Part shown: one piece after another, positions 7,738-16,211 of the stretch
How the letters are laid out: the number at the start of each line of letters is the position of its first letter
How positions within the stretch are numbered: the stretch's first letter is position 1
Source of the DNA: Candidatus Amarolinea dominans
GTDB taxonomy: Bacteria; Chloroflexota; Anaerolineae; SSC4; Amarolineaceae
NCBI GenBank assembly: GCA_016719785.1
Contig: JADJYJ010000001.1
Span: forward strand, 711,721-775,720
Reading direction: 5' to 3'
Length of the DNA stretch: 64,000 nt
Program-made: the position numbers and the translations under genes
Notes under the pieces: generated by a model
Database searches by the model: none
What the model saw: the letters and a program-made list of their open reading frames with translations, nothing else
Told to the model about the DNA's origin: nothing

Positions 7738-9459
7738 ATGACCAACCACGAGCTCGCCAACACCTTTCGCCTGATCGCCGACCTGCTCGACATCCAGGGC
7801 GAAGTCATCTACGTCACCCTGGCCTACCGCAAAGTGGCCGACAGTCTGGAAACCCTGGGCCGTGACATCGCCGATGTCTGGCGTGAGGGCAAACTGCGCG
7901 AGGTGCCGGGCGTGGGCAAAGCCATTGCCGATAAAATGGATGAACTGCTGCGCACCGGTCAGCTCGGCTTCCTGGAACGGCTGCAGGCCGAAGTGCCGCC
8001 CTCGCTGGCCGAACTGCTGCGCGTACCCGATTTGGGGCCGAAGAAGATCGCCCTCTTCTGGCGCAGCCTGGGCATCACCACCCTGGCGCAGTTGGAAGCC
8101 GCGGCGGCCGGCGGTCAACTGCGCAGCCTGGCCGGCATGGGCGCCAAATCAGAGGCCAAAATCCTGGCGGGACTGGAATCGCTGAGCCGGCGCAGCGGCC
8201 GCACGCCGTTGGGCCTGGCCTACCCGGTTGGCCTGCAAATGCTGATCGGCCTGCGCACCGTGCCCGGCGTGGTGAACGCAGCCCTGGGCGGCAGCCTGCG
8301 TCGCATGAAGGCCACCGTGGGCGATCTCGATCTGCTGGTGGCCGCGGCCGATTCCGCGGCGGTCATGCAGGCGTTCGTCAGCCAGCCAGGCGTGGCGCGC
8401 ATCCTCGGTCAGGGCAGCACCAAATCGAGCGTGGAGTTCAGCAGCGGCCTGCGAGCGCAACTGTGGGCGCATCCGCCGGCACGCTTCGGCACCGCGCTGC
8501 AGTACGCCACCGGCTCCAAAGAGCACAACGTGCGCCTGCGCCAACTGGCCCTCGACCGCGGCCTGTCCCTGTCGGACCAGGCCTTGACGGCCGCGGACGG
8601 CCGCGAAATCCTGTGCGCCAACGAGGAAGAGGTGTACGCCGCGCTCGGCCTGCCGTGGATTGCGCCGGAGCTGCGCGGGGACCGCGGCGAGATTCAGGCC
8701 GCGCTGGCCGGCCGCCTGCCCAGGCTGATTACGCCGGGTCAGCGCCGCGCAGAGCTGCACAGCCATTCGACCTGGAGCGATGGCCGGGCCTCGATCCGAG
8801 AGATGGCCCTGGCCGCGCGGGCGTGTGGCCTGCAGGTGCTCGCCGTCACCGATCATTCGGGCGGGCTGGGCATCACCGGCGGCCTCAAGGTGGAGGACAT
8901 TGCGCGTCAGCGCGCGGAGATAGACGTGGTGCAGCAGGAATTGGGCGATTCGCTGCGCCTTCTGCAGGGCGCCGAGGTGGAAATTCGCGCGGATGGCTCG
9001 CTCGACTACAGCGATGAAGTGCTGGCGCAGTTCGACATCGTCGTGGCCTCTCTGCACACCAGCCTGCGTCAACCCCGCGACCAGGTGACCGCGCGGCTGC
9101 TCAACGCGGTGCGCAACCCGCACGTGGACATCATCGGCCACCCCACCGGCCGCCTGATTCCTGACCGCGAGGGCGCTGACCTGGACATGGACGCCATCCT
9201 GGCCGCGGCCGCTCAGAGCGGCGTCGCGCTGGAGATCAACGCCAATCCCAGCCGGCTCGACCTGGACGACATCGCGGCCCGCCGCGCCATCGGGATGGGC
9301 ATCCGCCTGGCGATCAACACCGACGCGCACGACCCGGAGCACCTGGCGCAAGAGCTTTTCGGCATCGCCACCGCACGGCGGGCGTGGGTCGAGCCGCAGC
9401 ACGTCATCAACACCTGGCCGCCGGATGCCCTCCTCGCCTGGTTACGCAGCCGCGCCTGA
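7738..9459 (+). CDS. polX: PolX-type protein: DNA polymerase X core plus PHP domain
   Basis: A 573-residue protein with the bacterial/archaeal PolX layout: an N-terminal helix-hairpin-helix region (VPGVGKAIADKM), nucleotidyltransferase palm (GGSLRR, then GDLD), and a C-terminal PHP phosphoesterase (AELHSHSTWSDG, TDHS, HTSL, GHPTGR, NTDAHD). The PHP metal ligands all appear present, so 3'-5' exonuclease or phosphatase activity is expected. In the palm, D196 and D198 are kept, but the third catalytic aspartate of the family (V-D-L-R-V context) reads A-Q-L-W-A, so Q241 replaces it. The usual role is base excision repair and gap filling; here polymerase activity may be lost. Confidence 0.9.
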   Translation: MTNHELANTFRLIADLLDIQGEVIYVTLAYRKVADSLETLGRDIADVWREGKLREVPGVGKAIADKMDELLRTGQLGFLERLQAEVPPSLAELLRVPDLGPKKIALFWRSLGITTLAQLEAAAAGGQLRSLAGMGAKSEAKILAGLESLSRRSGRTPLGLAYPVGLQMLIGLRTVPGVVNAALGGSLRRMKATVGDLDLLVAAADSAAVMQAFVSQPGVARILGQGSTKSSVEFSSGLRAQLWAHPPARFGTALQYATGSKEHNVRLRQLALDRGLSLSDQALTAADGREILCANEEEVYAALGLPWIAPELRGDRGEIQAALAGRLPRLITPGQRRAELHSHSTWSDGRASIREMALAARACGLQVLAVTDHSGGLGITGGLKVEDIARQRAEIDVVQQELGDSLRLLQGAEVEIRADGSLDYSDEVLAQFDIVVASLHTSLRQPRDQVTARLLNAVRNPHVDIIGHPTGRLIPDREGADLDMDAILAAAAQSGVALEINANPSRLDLDDIAARRAIGMGIRLAINTDAHDPEHLAQELFGIATARRAWVEPQHVINTWPPDALLAWLRSRA

Positions 9460-9474
9460 CAATTCTTGCTTCGT

Positions 9475-9665
9475 CTACCCTCCATCCCACTGGCCGGCGA
9501 TGATGGCGACATCCGCCAGCGTCACCGCGCCGTCGCCATCCAGATCATACCAGCGGTCGAAGACCGGTTGGGCTGCGGTCTCGCCCCAATGCACAGCGAC
9601 GGACTGCACATCCACCACGTCGGTCAGGCCGTTGCCGGTCAGGTCGCCCTGCGCATACATAACCT
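9475..9665 (-). pseudogene. Dockerin-module fragment, duplicate of the GH18 gene's 3' end
   Basis: In the minus frame it reads YAQGDLTGNG, a linker, then DLDGDGAVTLADV and stops at QWDGG. It is nearly identical over ~176 bases (9482-9657) to the dockerin-coding end of the GH18 gene (10493-10668), with only a few differences. There is no signal peptide or catalytic part, so this is a detached copy left by duplication or insertion, not a functional gene. Confidence 0.8.
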
Positions 9666-9682
9666 GAACTAACGCGGGTTTC

Positions 9683-10087
9683 TCACCAAATGGTTGGCAC
9701 AATGGATGCCTGAATCTTCCGATCTCGGCTAATCAATGGCACACCCAAAGATAAAGCGGTAGCAGCAACGATACGATCAGGAAGGTCTGGAACCTGGTCA
9801 CGCTCGATTCTTCGCATCATGTCGGCCACCACGCGGTCAAAGGGGATTTCAACCAGGGTCGCGTTCGGTTGGGACAGCATCTCAATGACACGTTCAAAGG
9901 AAGTTGACGCAATCTTCCCCTTCTCGATCAGATATACCAGTTCCGCCAGCGTAATCGAGGCGATTGCGATTTGATCACCACCCTCATCAATGGCATCCAT
10001 GAACGTTGTTGCCGCTTTGGACAGGCGAGAATCATTGTAAAGATACCAAAGCAGTGCATGAGTATCAGCAACGACGCGAATTGTCAT
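9683..10087 (-). CDS. vapC: PIN-domain toxin, VapC family
   Basis: A 134-residue PIN-domain protein. It begins VVADTHALLWYL with the first conserved Asp, has Glu in TLAELVYL, and PDLPDRIVAATAL with the third acidic residue, followed by LISRDRKI. PIN toxins are Mg-dependent ribonucleases that cleave tRNA or rRNA. The start overlaps the upstream antitoxin stop by 4 bases (ATGA), so translation is coupled. The pair lies between two copies of a dockerin segment, as though inserted or trapped during a duplication. Base composition is visibly more AT-rich than the flanking genes. Confidence 0.88.
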   Translation of the reverse strand: MTIRVVADTHALLWYLYNDSRLSKAATTFMDAIDEGGDQIAIASITLAELVYLIEKGKIASTSFERVIEMLSQPNATLVEIPFDRVVADMMRRIERDQVPDLPDRIVAATALSLGVPLISRDRKIQASIVPTIW

Positions 10088-10359
10088 GCCTCACTCTCTG
10101 CAAAAGTTGACCACATTTCCTGTTGCACTTGGTCAATATCCTCTGCTGATGGCGCTGTACCTAAGTCGGACCATAAGCCGCGCAACGGAATACGAGACGG
10201 CGGTGAAGAAATGGATTCAATTTTCATCAACAACCATTCAACTTTCGGTGCAAGTCGAACCACTAAACGAGCTTGGTCAACAGGGCGCAATCGTTGAGCA
10301 AGCAGAACTACTTGTTCAAAGGTTACTTCATTAACAACCGCCAAAACACCAGAATTCAT
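10084..10359 (-). CDS. Antitoxin of the VapBC pair
   Basis: A ~91-residue protein starting MNSGVLAVVNEVTFEQVV; AAGGGG lies 6-7 bases upstream, which decides this start over a longer reading. The N-terminal hydrophobic/helical part and the segment FEQVVLLAQRLRPVDQARLVVRL resemble short antitoxins paired with PIN toxins; the C-terminal part would wrap the toxin. I do not see a clear AbrB or RHH motif, so DNA-binding class is left open. A TACAAT -10 element on the minus strand near 10385 could drive the pair and be autorepressed. Confidence 0.75.
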   Translation of the reverse strand: MNSGVLAVVNEVTFEQVVLLAQRLRPVDQARLVVRLAPKVEWLLMKIESISSPPSRIPLRGLWSDLGTAPSAEDIDQVQQEMWSTFAESEA

Positions 10360-10422
10360 CTTTCGCCCCTTTCTTGGAATCATTGTACCACGGATTTCAT
10401 CTCCTGGCACGTAAGATGGTCC

Positions 10423-13038
10423 TCACTCCTCCTGCACCCACGAGCGGAAGCGGCGACACCCGAGGCAAAATCCGCGCTTCGTCGAGCCAACCCCATCCCA
10501 CTGCGCGGCGATGATGGCGACATCCGCCAGCGTCACCGCGCCGTCGCCATCCAGGTCATACCAGCGGTCGAAGACCGGTTGGGCTGCGGTCTCGCCCCAA
10601 TGCACAGCGACGGACTGCACATCCACCACGTCGGTCAGGCCGTTGCCGGTCAGGTCGCCCTGCGCGTAGAAGCGCCGCCACGTTTCGATCCACTGCCAGG
10701 CGGCCGGGTCCTCATGGCCCAGGCGCCAGATGGCGATGCCCGCAATGTCATAGGCGTCTGCCAGGCGCAGCCGGTGACGCACCGCCAGCCCATCGAAGAA
10801 CCAGACCTCGTGCGCGCCGTAGCTGAACCACGGCTCCTTGACATGCCCGCTGCCGTCCGCATCCTGCCATTGCAGGGTCGCGCCGTGACTGGCCAGCCGC
10901 GCCATCGCCTCGGTCCAGGTGATGGCCTCGCCGCTGCTGCCCACCCAATCGTAGCCGTAGACAGGTATGCCCAGCCAGATCAGCGCCGGGTCCACCGCGC
11001 TCACGGCAAAATCGAGCACATCCTCGGCCCAGGCCAGCGGCGCCAGCGGTCCGGCCGGGCTGGTTGACCAGTGATAGTCGTAAACCATGATGCGGAAGCG
11101 ATCCACCACGCGTCCCAGCGCCGCGTAATCCTGCGCCTGCGGGCCGTTCCACGTGCCCGGTTCCGAGGTCTTGGGATGCACCGCGATGCTGACGCGCTTG
11201 CCCTGGCCGTGCAGGCTGCTCGCCAGCTCGGTCATGAAGGTGGTGAACGCGTCGCGATCGCCGGCGTAGAGGCTTTCGTAGTCAATGTCAATGCCATCGA
11301 AGCCCCAGGCGTTGATCTGCGCCAGGATGGTCTGGATGTGTACCTGGCGCAGGCTGGCGCTGTTGATGATCGTGCTCACACGGGCCGGGTCGAACTGATT
11401 GGTGATCGTGGGGAAGATCAGATGACCGTTGGCGTGCATCTGACTGACGAGGCCGGCGTTCACCGGCGCCAGCGCGATCAGGCTGCCATCCGCGGCCGCG
11501 CTCAGCTCGTACTGGAACGGCAGGATGTCATCCAGCGCGGCCGCGTTGGCCTGGTAGCTCGCCAGGGCCGCGGCCTGATCCCAACTGACCGGCATCCAGG
11601 GCGCCACGCCCCGCCGCCGGTCGAGATTGGCGTAGCCGTCGTAATCATGCACCGCCACGCCGCCAAAACCGGCCGCGCCCGCGTACGCGTTGCGCGTCAC
11701 GGCCAGCTCGCCCAGCATCACCCGGCGCCCCTCCTCGTAGAAGGTGATGTAGGCCGGCTGGCCGCCCGGCGCATTGGTTTCCACGCCCACGCGCACCGCC
11801 TTGCCCACGCTGCCCGCAAACGTCACCTCACTGGCGGCCAGCGTCACCAGGCCGTTGCCGCCCCAGGCATGGTCGCGGTAATCCATCAACGTGGCGACGC
11901 TGACCCGGTTGAGCACATGCTCGCTCAGTGGGCGCGTCTGGCCATTGTAGGTGACGCTCCGGCCGTCGTACCAGAAGGGGATGTCCACCACCAGGGCCAG
12001 CCCGGCGCCGCCGGCGGTTAGGCGGCTGTTGACCGCGTCGAGCAGCGCCAGGTACTGCTGCGCCGTGCCCTGCGGATCGGTTTGCCATTCCGGCAGCGTG
12101 TGTGGTTCCACATCCAGGTGTACTGCGAGCGGCCGGTTGCTCGGCGGCAGGGCCAGGGTCTGCGTGATGGCGCGATCTATCAGCCCCAGCAGGTCCGCGT
12201 GATGGGGTGTCAGCGCCCAGGGCGCGTAGCCCAACAGCCATTCGACCTCCAGCCCGTGGCTGTTGGCGTCGCCGGTGAACGCGCCGAGCGCGGCCGCGTT
12301 GCTGCGCAGATAGCCCTCCGACTCGACATAAATCGAATTCAAGTGCTCCTGCGCGGTGAAGGCGAACAGCGCCTGGCGCGCACTGCCCGCCACCACATCG
12401 TCCCAGACCCAAAGGCCGCGATGGGTTTCAGGGCCAGGCGTCGGGGTTGGCGTGGCGGTCGGCGGCGGGCCATTGGTGCCCAGGATGCTGATGTCGTCCA
12501 GGTAGAAGGTCGCCTCGCCGCCGCCGTTGCCATCGTAGACGTTGAGGCGATTGAACTGCGTGGGCGTGGCCGCGCCGTCGTGCAGCAGGACGGCCAGGGG
12601 AATCGTCACCTCGGTCCAGGCGTTGGGAGGCGTCACGCCGCCGGGCAGAAAAGGCGCCAGGTAGATCCAATCGAACTCCGGGTTGCCGGCGCTGTTGTCG
12701 CCCAGGCTGACGGCCAGCACCTGACCGCCGCTGGCGCCGCCGTGCAGCCAGAAGTGCAGCGCGGTGTAGCCAGGGGCGGGGTACACGCCGGCGTTGTGCG
12801 CCAGCGAAAAGCCGCCCCAGCCCGTGAAGCTGACGCGCATGGCGTAACTGCCGCTGTGAACCTGCTCTGTGCTGCTGAAGTCCAGCGTGCTCAAGGGCGT
12901 CTGCTTCCAGAGCGCCTCATGCGCCCACGGCGGTGCCAGCGCGTCGGTGTAAAGCGGCAGGTCGGTGGCCGCGGGCGCGGCCGCGGCCAGACCAATCACA
13001 GCAAAACCGATGAGTAGTAGTATAATGAGGCGCAGCAT
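10423..13038 (-). CDS. Secreted GH18-type glycoside hydrolase with N-terminal carbohydrate-binding-like and C-terminal dockerin modules
   Basis: 871 residues. GGAGG lies 8 bases before the start. A signal peptide (LIILLLIGFAVIGLAAAAPA) leads to a beta-rich region (~25-190) like carbohydrate-binding or discoidin-type modules, then a TPTPTPG linker, a TIM-barrel-like region, and the GH18 core with FDGIDIDYESL (D-x-D-x-D-x-E signature, Glu the acid catalyst) and a C-terminal W in IAIWRLGHED. The last ~60 residues are a dockerin-like pair of calcium loops (GDLTGNGLTDVVDV, DLDGDGAVTLADV). It probably hydrolyses chitin, peptidoglycan-related or other GlcNAc polymers outside the cell. No cohesin is visible in the window. 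Confidence 0.88.
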   Translation of the reverse strand: MLRLIILLLIGFAVIGLAAAAPAATDLPLYTDALAPPWAHEALWKQTPLSTLDFSSTEQVHSGSYAMRVSFTGWGGFSLAHNAGVYPAPGYTALHFWLHGGASGGQVLAVSLGDNSAGNPEFDWIYLAPFLPGGVTPPNAWTEVTIPLAVLLHDGAATPTQFNRLNVYDGNGGGEATFYLDDISILGTNGPPPTATPTPTPGPETHRGLWVWDDVVAGSARQALFAFTAQEHLNSIYVESEGYLRSNAAALGAFTGDANSHGLEVEWLLGYAPWALTPHHADLLGLIDRAITQTLALPPSNRPLAVHLDVEPHTLPEWQTDPQGTAQQYLALLDAVNSRLTAGGAGLALVVDIPFWYDGRSVTYNGQTRPLSEHVLNRVSVATLMDYRDHAWGGNGLVTLAASEVTFAGSVGKAVRVGVETNAPGGQPAYITFYEEGRRVMLGELAVTRNAYAGAAGFGGVAVHDYDGYANLDRRRGVAPWMPVSWDQAAALASYQANAAALDDILPFQYELSAAADGSLIALAPVNAGLVSQMHANGHLIFPTITNQFDPARVSTIINSASLRQVHIQTILAQINAWGFDGIDIDYESLYAGDRDAFTTFMTELASSLHGQGKRVSIAVHPKTSEPGTWNGPQAQDYAALGRVVDRFRIMVYDYHWSTSPAGPLAPLAWAEDVLDFAVSAVDPALIWLGIPVYGYDWVGSSGEAITWTEAMARLASHGATLQWQDADGSGHVKEPWFSYGAHEVWFFDGLAVRHRLRLADAYDIAGIAIWRLGHEDPAAWQWIETWRRFYAQGDLTGNGLTDVVDVQSVAVHWGETAAQPVFDRWYDLDGDGAVTLADVAIIAAQWDGVGSTKRGFCLGCRRFRSWVQEE

Positions 13039-13106
13039 ACGGATACCTCCGTGAATGCGGGAGATTAGAGGAAGTATACCAAAGAGAAAACCAAATGTCT
13101 ACACCT

Positions 13107-13130
13107 AACAGATCATCGCTGAACGCCGCG
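13107..13130 (+). repeat. Remnant of a third DUF2442 gene end
   Basis: The 24 bases here are identical to 13755-13778, near the 3' end of the DUF2442 gene, and nearly so to 20386-20409. Nothing upstream matches, so only the tail of a former copy survives, just before the intact cassette. Confidence 0.6.
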
Positions 13131-13160
13131 CCCGTATGAACGCGGACGCTTGTCTTTCAC

Positions 13161-13189
13161 TTTACTGAACGCGAAGGTCGGAGTATACT
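13161..13189 (+). promoter_or_regulatory. Promoter of the RHH-DUF2442 cassette
   Basis: TTTACT at 13161-13166, 17-base spacer, TATACT at 13184-13189. The downstream copy at ~19.8 kb keeps TATACT, but its -35 reads TTTCCT. Confidence 0.6.
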
Positions 13190-13228
13190 GATGGTTATGA
13201 CGCCAGCTTTTCGATGAGAGGCAAGACT

Positions 13229-13489
13229 ATGACAGGTGCTAGTGTGAACCTGGCCGTGAAGGTGCCCGAAGCCCTGCGCAAGCGCGTGCGTGCCGTCGCT
13301 GCGTTGCGCGGAGAGACGATCGCGGTAGTCGTGCGTACGGCGTTGGCAGACTATGTCGCCCGTGCCGAGAGTGAAGCGAGCGACATTCGCTTTGCCAACG
13401 ATGTGTTGACCCGCATCGCCGAGGGCGCGCCTACCTATTCGCATGAAGAGGTATGGACCGAGATCGAGCAACGCGAGGCAGTCGGTTAG
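13229..13489 (+). CDS. Ribbon-helix-helix (RHH) antitoxin-like protein
   Basis: An 86-residue protein with the RHH pattern: an N-terminal beta strand (VNLAVKVPEAL) followed by two helices (RKRVRAVAALRG, ETIAVVVRTALADYV). The start at MTGASVN has AGAGGC 7 bases upstream. Such proteins bind operator DNA as dimers and often neutralise a toxin from the next gene; here the next gene is a DUF2442 protein 6 bases downstream. The whole cassette recurs at 19.86-20.43 kb, where this gene is broken by indels. Confidence 0.75.
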   Translation: MTGASVNLAVKVPEALRKRVRAVAALRGETIAVVVRTALADYVARAESEASDIRFANDVLTRIAEGAPTYSHEEVWTEIEQREAVG

Positions 13490-13495
13490 AAACCA

Positions 13496-13801
13496 ATGCC
13501 TATTCCCTTCGGAGCCTATATCCATGTGTGCAGTGTGACCATTCTGCCGAACTCTCACCTGCACCTGCAGTTTGACGATGGCAGCGAGCGAGTGATTGAC
13601 TTCGAGCCGCTTCTTCTTGGCCCCCTATGGGGCGCCCTGCGCGATGAAGCGTTGTTCGCCCAAGTGTGCGTCAATGCCGACACCGGTACGATCGAATGGC
13701 CGAACGGCGCTGATCTCAACCCGGTGATTCTTCACGACTGGCCGGAATACAGCGAACAGATCATCGCTGAACGCCGCGCTCGCTATGCCGCGATAGTCTG
13801 A
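13496..13801 (+). CDS. DUF2442 domain protein, copy 1
   Basis: A 101-residue protein. FDDGSERVIDFEPLL and FAQVCVNADTGTIEWPNGADLNPVIL are the DUF2442 core; in particular the W-P-N-G-A-D-L block is diagnostic. DUF2442 proteins are small, usually encoded next to DUF4160 or toxin-antitoxin-like partners, and their activity is unknown. Its translated sequence is identical to the copy at 20127-20432, although each lies next to a different RHH gene state (intact here, broken there), which implies recent duplication or gene conversion. Confidence 0.8.
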   Translation: MPIPFGAYIHVCSVTILPNSHLHLQFDDGSERVIDFEPLLLGPLWGALRDEALFAQVCVNADTGTIEWPNGADLNPVILHDWPEYSEQIIAERRARYAAIV

Positions 13802-14095
13802 ACTTCACCCGGCGTGCCTTCGAGGAAGCCGAGGGCATGGCTGTGCTGGCTCCTGCCATAAGGGCAGAGATCCTGGGAGTGGCCTGAGCAAGGGAGCGGT
13901 GTTTTCACCTGCTATCTACTCGAAGCCCTGGCCGACCAGGCCGATTTCGACGAGAAGGGCTTTGTCACTGTCTCCGACGCCAGTCGCTACGTGACCGATG
14001 GCGTCAAGCGCTGGGCGACTGATCATGGCGCGCCACAAACGCCGACGTTACAGGTCACGGTGGCGGGGGACATCGTGCCGGTGCGCATTGCGTGA
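13802..14095 (+). pseudogene. Remnant of a caspase-like (C14) protease, C-terminal part
   Basis: Directly after the DUF2442 stop the sequence reads RRAFEEAEGMAVLA in one frame; after a shift near 13860-13870 it reads WPEQGSGVFTCYLLEAL, then QADFDEKGFVTVSDASRY, QTPTLQVTVAGDI and a TGA at 14093. This order matches the C-terminal end of bacterial metacaspase-like C14 domains (E-A-E-G-M-A-V-L, G-x-F-T-x-x-L-L-E-A-L, Q-T-P). The catalytic His/Cys part is missing. A related remnant lies at 19.6 kb. This explains the 330-base gap before the next ORF. Confidence 0.65.
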
Positions 14096-14131
14096 AAAGC
14101 GGGTGCAGACCAGTTCAACCTGGAACGCAGG

Positions 14132-14347
14132 TTGCAGGTCATGAAGGACGCGCTGCGAGGTGGCAATGCGGAGGTCATATTTGAATCCCCGACGCTTGAA
14201 AGTCGACTGTTGGAGAACATCAGAAGCGAAGGGCGATTTGGCAGTACCGCGTCGGTATGCAGCGAGCGGGCGAGGATTGTGCAGGAATTGAATCGGCTGG
14301 CGCTTGAATATGTCGGCCGTGACATTAACGAGATGTGCGAACGGTGA
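14132..14347 (+). CDS. Stand-alone effector-associated-like (EAD-like) helical domain
   Basis: A ~70-80 residue ORF (start TTG 14132 or ATG 14141; the frame is open back to the caspase-remnant TGA at 14093, so it may once have been fused to it). It contains SRLLENIRSEGRFGS followed by ERARIVQELNRLALEYVG and NEMC. The E-R-A-x-I-V-x-x-L-N-x-L-A-L block recurs in the CHAT protease N-terminus and, weaker, in the 154-residue protein at 15.7 kb. Known effector-associated domains mediate homotypic recruitment of effectors. It could be a free adaptor or the tail of a dead caspase fusion. Confidence 0.55.
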   Translation: MQVMKDALRGGNAEVIFESPTLESRLLENIRSEGRFGSTASVCSERARIVQELNRLALEYVGRDINEMCER

Positions 14348-14444
14348 ACTCATCCGCTGTCACGACAATATGAAATGCGTAACTGATAGTCAAGGGCAAC
14401 ACTATCTACACTAAGTGCAGTACAACGGAGTCGGAGTCGATCCT

Positions 14445-15671
14445 ATGAAACCAATATTCCGGTTCTTTGCGTTCTTCTTTATTCTGACTGGCCTCTTTAT
14501 TGGCGGGGTCACAAGACACGTTGTCCCTGGAATGCTCGCTGGTATCTTGGTAGGGATCCCCATCGCTTTAGCTATCGCCACTCGTAAGATCAGTCTGGCG
14601 ACCGCCTCCCTTGTCGGATTTGTGCTAGTTGCCACTTTGATCATCCTGGGGCGACAGGCCTTCATAGGAGCTGCGTTGGTGAGTTCAGTCACCTTCTTGG
14701 TGACCAATATTCTAATGGCCGACGAGTTGCGGGGACTATTCGGCGGGAGTCTTCTGAGGGCGCTAAAGTATCAAATTGATGCGGCGTTGGGCGCATCTGG
14801 GGACCCCCAAGTAGTTCATCCGGATGGGAGTGTGCGCCCGGTCAACTCGGAGAAAACACCTGGCCCGCGCGTGGTGGTACTCCGACCTGGTGCTGCGGCA
14901 GTCTTTGAGAAGCCGGGGTGTACTAGTCGCATCAGTGGCCCAGGAGTACTTCTCATTGACCCCCTTGAGTGGCTTGTGGCGACTTACAGCCTGAGTCCTG
15001 TTGAGAAGACGATTACGCTGAATGACGTGCTCACTGAGAACTGGGATTTCTGCACCGTCACACTTGATGTCAGGTTCTCGGTAAGTCTTCACCCCGATGT
15101 GGCGAGCGGAAGGGTGCCCTTCTCACAGAGCGATAAGGACGTTATCCAAAAACTGAACGCCGCATCACCGCGGTGGGAGAAAACTGAAAAACGAGTTCTG
15201 AACGCCGTAGAGACAGCAGCGAGAGAGCTGTTCGCCCACTATGTACTCCCTGGGGCTCGGGTTGACAGTAACGGACCTGTGAGACTCGCAACGGACCTGG
15301 GCAGTAGATGGGGGAAGGAGATCGCCGCTCTTGCCTCGCAGTACATGGGCTTACCGATCAGACTCGAGTACATCGGCCCGAGGATCATTCAGCCAAGTCC
15401 TAACGCAATTAAGCAACAACAGAGACTACGAACTGAGGCGATCGACCTAGACACTGGCCTGCGCCGGATGATAACGTTCGCTCGCGGTTACCAGGCGGCG
15501 CGTAACGAAGGTATCAAGGATGAACACACGCTACTCCAACTGATGCAGCTTGCATTCGGCAAGTTCGATTCTGACCAGATAAAAGTGTCCGGCCGAGCAA
15601 GGGTGCTCGTCGCTCGTTTGAAGCTAGACGGAGAGTTCAAGTGGTTTCGGAGGATCGATCGAGCGAGCTAA
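14445..15671 (+). CDS. Membrane-anchored SPFH/Band 7-like protein
   Basis: A 408-residue protein. MKPIFRFF was chosen as start because GGAG lies 8 bases upstream. The first ~95 residues form about four hydrophobic helices (FFFILTGLFIGGV, GMLAGILVGIPIALAIA, LVGFVLVATLIIL, IGAALVSSVTFLVT). The next ~200 (VVVLRPGAAAVFEKPG, SGPGVLLIDPLEWLV, LNDVLTENWDFCTVTLDVRFSV) follow the SPFH/stomatin pattern: conduit sequence, G-P-G turn, then the 'vlT.Dg' block. SPFH proteins assemble into membrane microdomain cages. Its place inside a protease/adaptor cluster suggests a membrane platform or effector. GC content is visibly lower than in the flanking genes, consistent with acquisition. Confidence 0.6.
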   Translation: MKPIFRFFAFFFILTGLFIGGVTRHVVPGMLAGILVGIPIALAIATRKISLATASLVGFVLVATLIILGRQAFIGAALVSSVTFLVTNILMADELRGLFGGSLLRALKYQIDAALGASGDPQVVHPDGSVRPVNSEKTPGPRVVVLRPGAAAVFEKPGCTSRISGPGVLLIDPLEWLVATYSLSPVEKTITLNDVLTENWDFCTVTLDVRFSVSLHPDVASGRVPFSQSDKDVIQKLNAASPRWEKTEKRVLNAVETAARELFAHYVLPGARVDSNGPVRLATDLGSRWGKEIAALASQYMGLPIRLEYIGPRIIQPSPNAIKQQQRLRTEAIDLDTGLRRMITFARGYQAARNEGIKDEHTLLQLMQLAFGKFDSDQIKVSGRARVLVARLKLDGEFKWFRRIDRAS

Positions 15672-15746
15672 TCGATTCTCTCAAAAATCACCAGCACACC
15701 GGCGTCAGCGATCAAGATACTCTATGTGATCCCTGGGAGTGTCGTC

Positions 15747-16211
15747 GTGGCTTTGGATATGCCCGAGGAAACATACGCCGAATTAGAGCAGATGGTGCTT
15801 GACAATGATCCGAGAATTGCCCATCTCAGAATCCTCGAATTGAGAAAAATTATCGTCGCAGAGCAAGAGCTAAGCGCCACATGGCACTCATATCCTGACT
15901 ATGACTATGACTATGAGTATGGACTTGATCAACTTCGAGGCATGATCAGTCAGTCACGAGAGGAGAAATCTGAGTTCTCTACACTCGAAGACCGGCTGAT
16001 CATTGTCCTCAGAGACATTCGGCTGTTTGGTCCCAGCAGTGATGCGCGCACGGAGCAATCTCGGGTAGTTCACTCGCTCAACCAGCTAGCTAAGGAACTA
16101 GGATCTGAGAAGTCCTTCACTGACCTGTGCAAACGCCCTCACCACGCCAATAAGCGCAGATCAGACTGGACATATACTGCAAGCGGGCACGAATTGCGCC
16201 TGTTTCCTTAG
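15747..16211 (+). CDS. Unknown protein with C-terminal EAD-like domain
   Basis: About 154 residues; GTG 15747 is preferred (GGGAG 8 bases upstream) over GTG 15726. The N-terminal half is acidic and helical with an unusual Tyr/Asp run (PDYDYDYEYG). The C-terminal half (EDRLIIVLRDIRLFGPS, then EQSRVVHSLNQLAKELG and FTDLC) aligns block by block with the EAD-like domain of the CHAT protease. That suggests it binds the protease or the stand-alone domain by homotypic contact. The last residues (WTYTASGHELRLFP) are encoded by the left arm of a perfect inverted repeat, so the C-terminus may have been altered by an insertion. Confidence 0.55.
   Translation: MALDMPEETYAELEQMVLDNDPRIAHLRILELRKIIVAEQELSATWHSYPDYDYDYEYGLDQLRGMISQSREEKSEFSTLEDRLIIVLRDIRLFGPSSDARTEQSRVVHSLNQLAKELGSEKSFTDLCKRPHHANKRRSDWTYTASGHELRLFP

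Noticed and set aside
9475..9702. Independent dockerin gene
   Set aside because: It is a truncated duplicate of the GH18 3' end without signal peptide or partner domain.
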